Of a stretch of 17,099 nucleotides of DNA, positions 15,296 through 17,099 are shown piece after piece. The notes under the pieces are model-generated. The model was given only the letters and a program-made list of their open reading frames with translations. It was not told where the DNA came from and ran no database searches. The translations under genes were made by a program, and so were the position numbers. Source of the stretch: Gammaproteobacteria bacterium (GTDB lineage Bacteria; Pseudomonadota; Gammaproteobacteria; Methylococcales; UBA2780); contig QNFJ01000018.1 of assembly GCA_003646305.1 (NCBI GenBank), positions 1 to 17,099 of the forward strand. The letters run 5' to 3'. Each line of letters starts with the position of its first letter. Position 1 is the stretch's first letter.

Positions 15296-15847
15296 TTATT
15301 TTAATTTGGACACAAATTCAGCTGTTTTGTCCTCGAACCAGTCTGCTGATTCATCGTTGAGTGGGCGGTTCATATATTCCCGATAAAAACGATCCAGATC
15401 AGGTAACGCCTCAAAAATCATTGGATAACCTGGGGGCACCACTTCTACTGCCAGTTGTGCAACGCAACCCGGACAAAAATACTCACGGAGCTCCATCCAC
15501 TCAGCATCAGGTGAGGCAGCAGATGGGTAATAGACTTCATCCATCTGCTGTTGAGTTTCACGCACACGTATATTGCAACTTAGCTTCCAGTTGACTCGAT
15601 AGTCACCCAACTCATGCCCGCAGTCACACTTAACGATGCGCTCTTTTCCCTTTGCGACGATGTAGAGGTGATCATTAAGCCGCATAAGGATTTTTTCATC
15701 CCATTTAGCAGCACCTTGCAAGACCTCAAGGTATGTCCAAAAACGTTCATGATCTTTCTTTTCCATCCGCCGCATTTCGGTAACATCATCATCTGCTATA
15801 TCACCGTTAACTAGCTTTTCCATCAAACCTTTATCAACTTGTTCCAT
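15296..15847 (-). CDS. Ketone (acetone-type) carboxylase gamma subunit, AcxC-like
   Basis: A 183-residue protein corresponding to the small gamma subunit of acetone carboxylase (about 168 residues). It carries two Cys pairs, CDCGH (74-78) and CPGC (125-128), the likely zinc site. Other conserved blocks are NWKLSCNIRVRETQQQMDEV (86-105), WMELREYFCPGC (117-128) and the PPGYPMIF stretch (138-145). The charged N-terminus with KDHERFWTYLEVLQ (31-44) also fits AcxC. The subunit is required for the alpha2beta2gamma2 complex, but its exact catalytic part is not settled. Its presence separates this system from hydantoinases, which have no such gene. Here it lies between the alpha and beta genes, whereas in the Xanthobacter acxABC operon it is last. 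AAAGG precedes the ATG; the alpha gene ends 57 nt upstream. Confidence 0.92.
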   Translation of the reverse strand: MEQVDKGLMEKLVNGDIADDDVTEMRRMEKKDHERFWTYLEVLQGAAKWDEKILMRLNDHLYIVAKGKERIVKCDCGHELGDYRVNWKLSCNIRVRETQQQMDEVYYPSAASPDAEWMELREYFCPGCVAQLAVEVVPPGYPMIFEALPDLDRFYREYMNRPLNDESADWFEDKTAEFVSKLK

Positions 15848-15904
15848 TTTTTATTACCTTTTTCTGTTCATCGGTTATTCTGTCTGCTCTGCTTTTTATC
15901 GCAC

Positions 15905-17099
15905 TCAGATTTCAAAATCATCATCAAGTTGCCAAAAAGCCCTCAGATGTTTGTCATAACCTTTAAAGCTCGTAGAGCTACGATACATTTGCAATATTTC
16001 TTCTCGCATCGATTTGTTAACAACCTTTTTACGCTCATCAACCCACCACTCGGTAGCAGGTCTCGATTCTGTACGACGCCGCTCGAACAATTTTTCCCGC
16101 TCTTTTAGCGTCTCAGCCTTATTCAGCTGCACATTTCCATCCTCGTCTTGTGTGGCAACAACGCCGTACATTGTTTTGGCAAAACTTACTGGCACTTGAC
16201 CAACACGAATATCTTCAACCACCGCGGCAATCTCTCGCTCAATCGGGTCACCCCAACCACCCGAGGCGCCAGCAGCATTTGCCCAAAGATCGCCATCACC
16301 CATTGATTGCTCAGGTGGATCATATTTCCAAGCTGTCACTTCTCCCTTGATTTTGCCATTTTCAGCAAACTCCAACAGTTCACCGGCGGTTCTTGGTGTA
16401 TCTCCACCCGCAGCAAAAACCTCATCAAGGTTTGTATTTTTAGCTGTTACAGTCAGTACACCAGGCGCAGGATATCCACCATTCATTCCTAAAGAGACAT
16501 GGGTCGAAAGTGAAGTGCCAGAACCTCCACGTGTGACACCGAGCCTTTGTCCTGTTTCCTGCATCCAGTGGACAGAACTTTGACCAATTCCACCTCGGTG
16601 TTTACCATGGCCACACAACCCTGGCTCTAGCTTACGACCAAGGTGATGTAATGGTGGGATCAGGTATTCAAACTCTTCACTATTACCCACATTGCATAAC
16701 TGGGTATGTTGTGCCCAAGTCGTTGGCGTGCCGTCTTTAAATGAATACGCCCCCATCGCACCACCGCCAACCCATTCAAAATTGGTAAATCCATAAGGAG
16801 TGCCATCAGCCAGCACACCGCTACCTTGTACGCCATCCCAGGTATCATCAACCACAAATGCCTCTTCAAGGTAACCACGCATGAAGAAGTTCCTGTGGAT
16901 TGCATTACCTGCAACACTCATCATTTGCATGGACTGAGCCCAAATGTTGGAGCATGAGGCAAACTCTGTATCAGGATTATAAATGCTCCCTTCATGGTAG
17001 ATGCTCTCAACGTTCATATTGACGCCAGCACTAGCTTTACAGCTATGGGCGAATGTCGTGGTCATACAAAGATACAGTGCCACATCAGAACCACCAGGG
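15905..17099 (-). CDS. Ketone (acetone-type) carboxylase alpha subunit, HyuB/AcxB-like, C-terminal part
   Basis: The C-terminal 398 residues of a HyuB-family protein; the reading frame is open to the window edge (PGGSDVALYLCMTTT at the border), so the start lies outside. The acetone carboxylase alpha subunit has about 770 residues, so roughly half is missing, including the N-terminal part where I recall the manganese ligands to be. Family features visible include MNVESIYHEGSIYNPD, a glycine-rich stretch GLCGHGKHRGGIGQSS, RGGSGTSLSTHVSLGMNGGY, GDGDLWANAAGASGGWGDP and the C-terminal WQLDDDFEI. With the gamma and beta genes downstream it forms the carboxylase; this subunit carries the site where ketone and bicarbonate-derived CO2 meet. 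The GTG at 17083 is an internal Val codon, not a start. Confidence 0.92.
   Translation of the reverse strand, partial: PGGSDVALYLCMTTTFAHSCKASAGVNMNVESIYHEGSIYNPDTEFASCSNIWAQSMQMMSVAGNAIHRNFFMRGYLEEAFVVDDTWDGVQGSGVLADGTPYGFTNFEWVGGGAMGAYSFKDGTPTTWAQHTQLCNVGNSEEFEYLIPPLHHLGRKLEPGLCGHGKHRGGIGQSSVHWMQETGQRLGVTRGGSGTSLSTHVSLGMNGGYPAPGVLTVTAKNTNLDEVFAAGGDTPRTAGELLEFAENGKIKGEVTAWKYDPPEQSMGDGDLWANAAGASGGWGDPIEREIAAVVEDIRVGQVPVSFAKTMYGVVATQDEDGNVQLNKAETLKEREKLFERRRTESRPATEWWVDERKKVVNKSMREEILQMYRSSTSFKGYDKHLRAFWQLDDDFEI

Noticed and set aside
17081..17083. GTG as the start codon of the carboxylase alpha gene
   Set aside because: The frame stays open to the window edge with family-like residues upstream, and the protein would be only half the family length.

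Overview
The window is a catabolic gene cluster carried entirely on the minus strand, so transcription runs from position 17099 toward 1. Moderate-to-low G+C by eye, dense operon packing, Shine-Dalgarno-led genes and the protein families suggest a proteobacterium, most likely a (possibly marine) gammaproteobacterium. No rRNA, tRNA, integrase, transposase, CRISPR array or regulator gene is visible. The window is cut inside a gene at both ends.

Layout in transcription order. (1) 17099-13110: three subunits of an acetone-carboxylase-type ketone carboxylase, ordered alpha (5' end missing), gamma, beta. (2) 13109-12687: a 423-nt gap holding a perfect 11-bp inverted repeat, the decayed 3' end of an Old Yellow Enzyme-type gene, a terminator, and the leader of the next gene. 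(3) 12686-10731: an acetyl/acetoacetyl-CoA-synthetase-like ligase with its own strong terminator. (4) 10606-834: a run of nine genes: family III CoA-transferase, acyl-CoA dehydrogenase (ACAD), cyclopentanol-dehydrogenase-like SDR, a split ACAD pair, a crotonase, a multifunctional-enzyme-type SDR, an ACSF2-type acyl-CoA ligase and a second crotonase lacking both usual catalytic glutamates, closed by a terminator. (5) 776-1: a flavin reductase gene broken by a 5-bp tandem duplication, then the start of etfB.

Working model (inference): a secondary alcohol is oxidised to a ketone (SDR at 7466-8224), and the ketone is carboxylated with ATP to a beta-keto acid (13110-17099). The acid is activated to its CoA thioester (ligase or CoA-transferase), cleaved, and the chain is oxidised by the ACADs, crotonases and SDR, with electrons passing to ETF. 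The closest SDR I recognise acts on cyclic alcohols, and the odd crotonase keeps a His/Asp pair like that of ring-opening beta-diketone hydrolases. A CO2-dependent route for a cyclic ketone is therefore a plausible and unusual possibility; an acyclic or aryl methyl ketone is the main alternative. No thiolase, Baeyer-Villiger monooxygenase or other oxygenase lies in the window. The two broken genes (OYE remnant and flavin reductase) suggest the cluster is evolving, or that the flavin reductase lesion is an assembly error.
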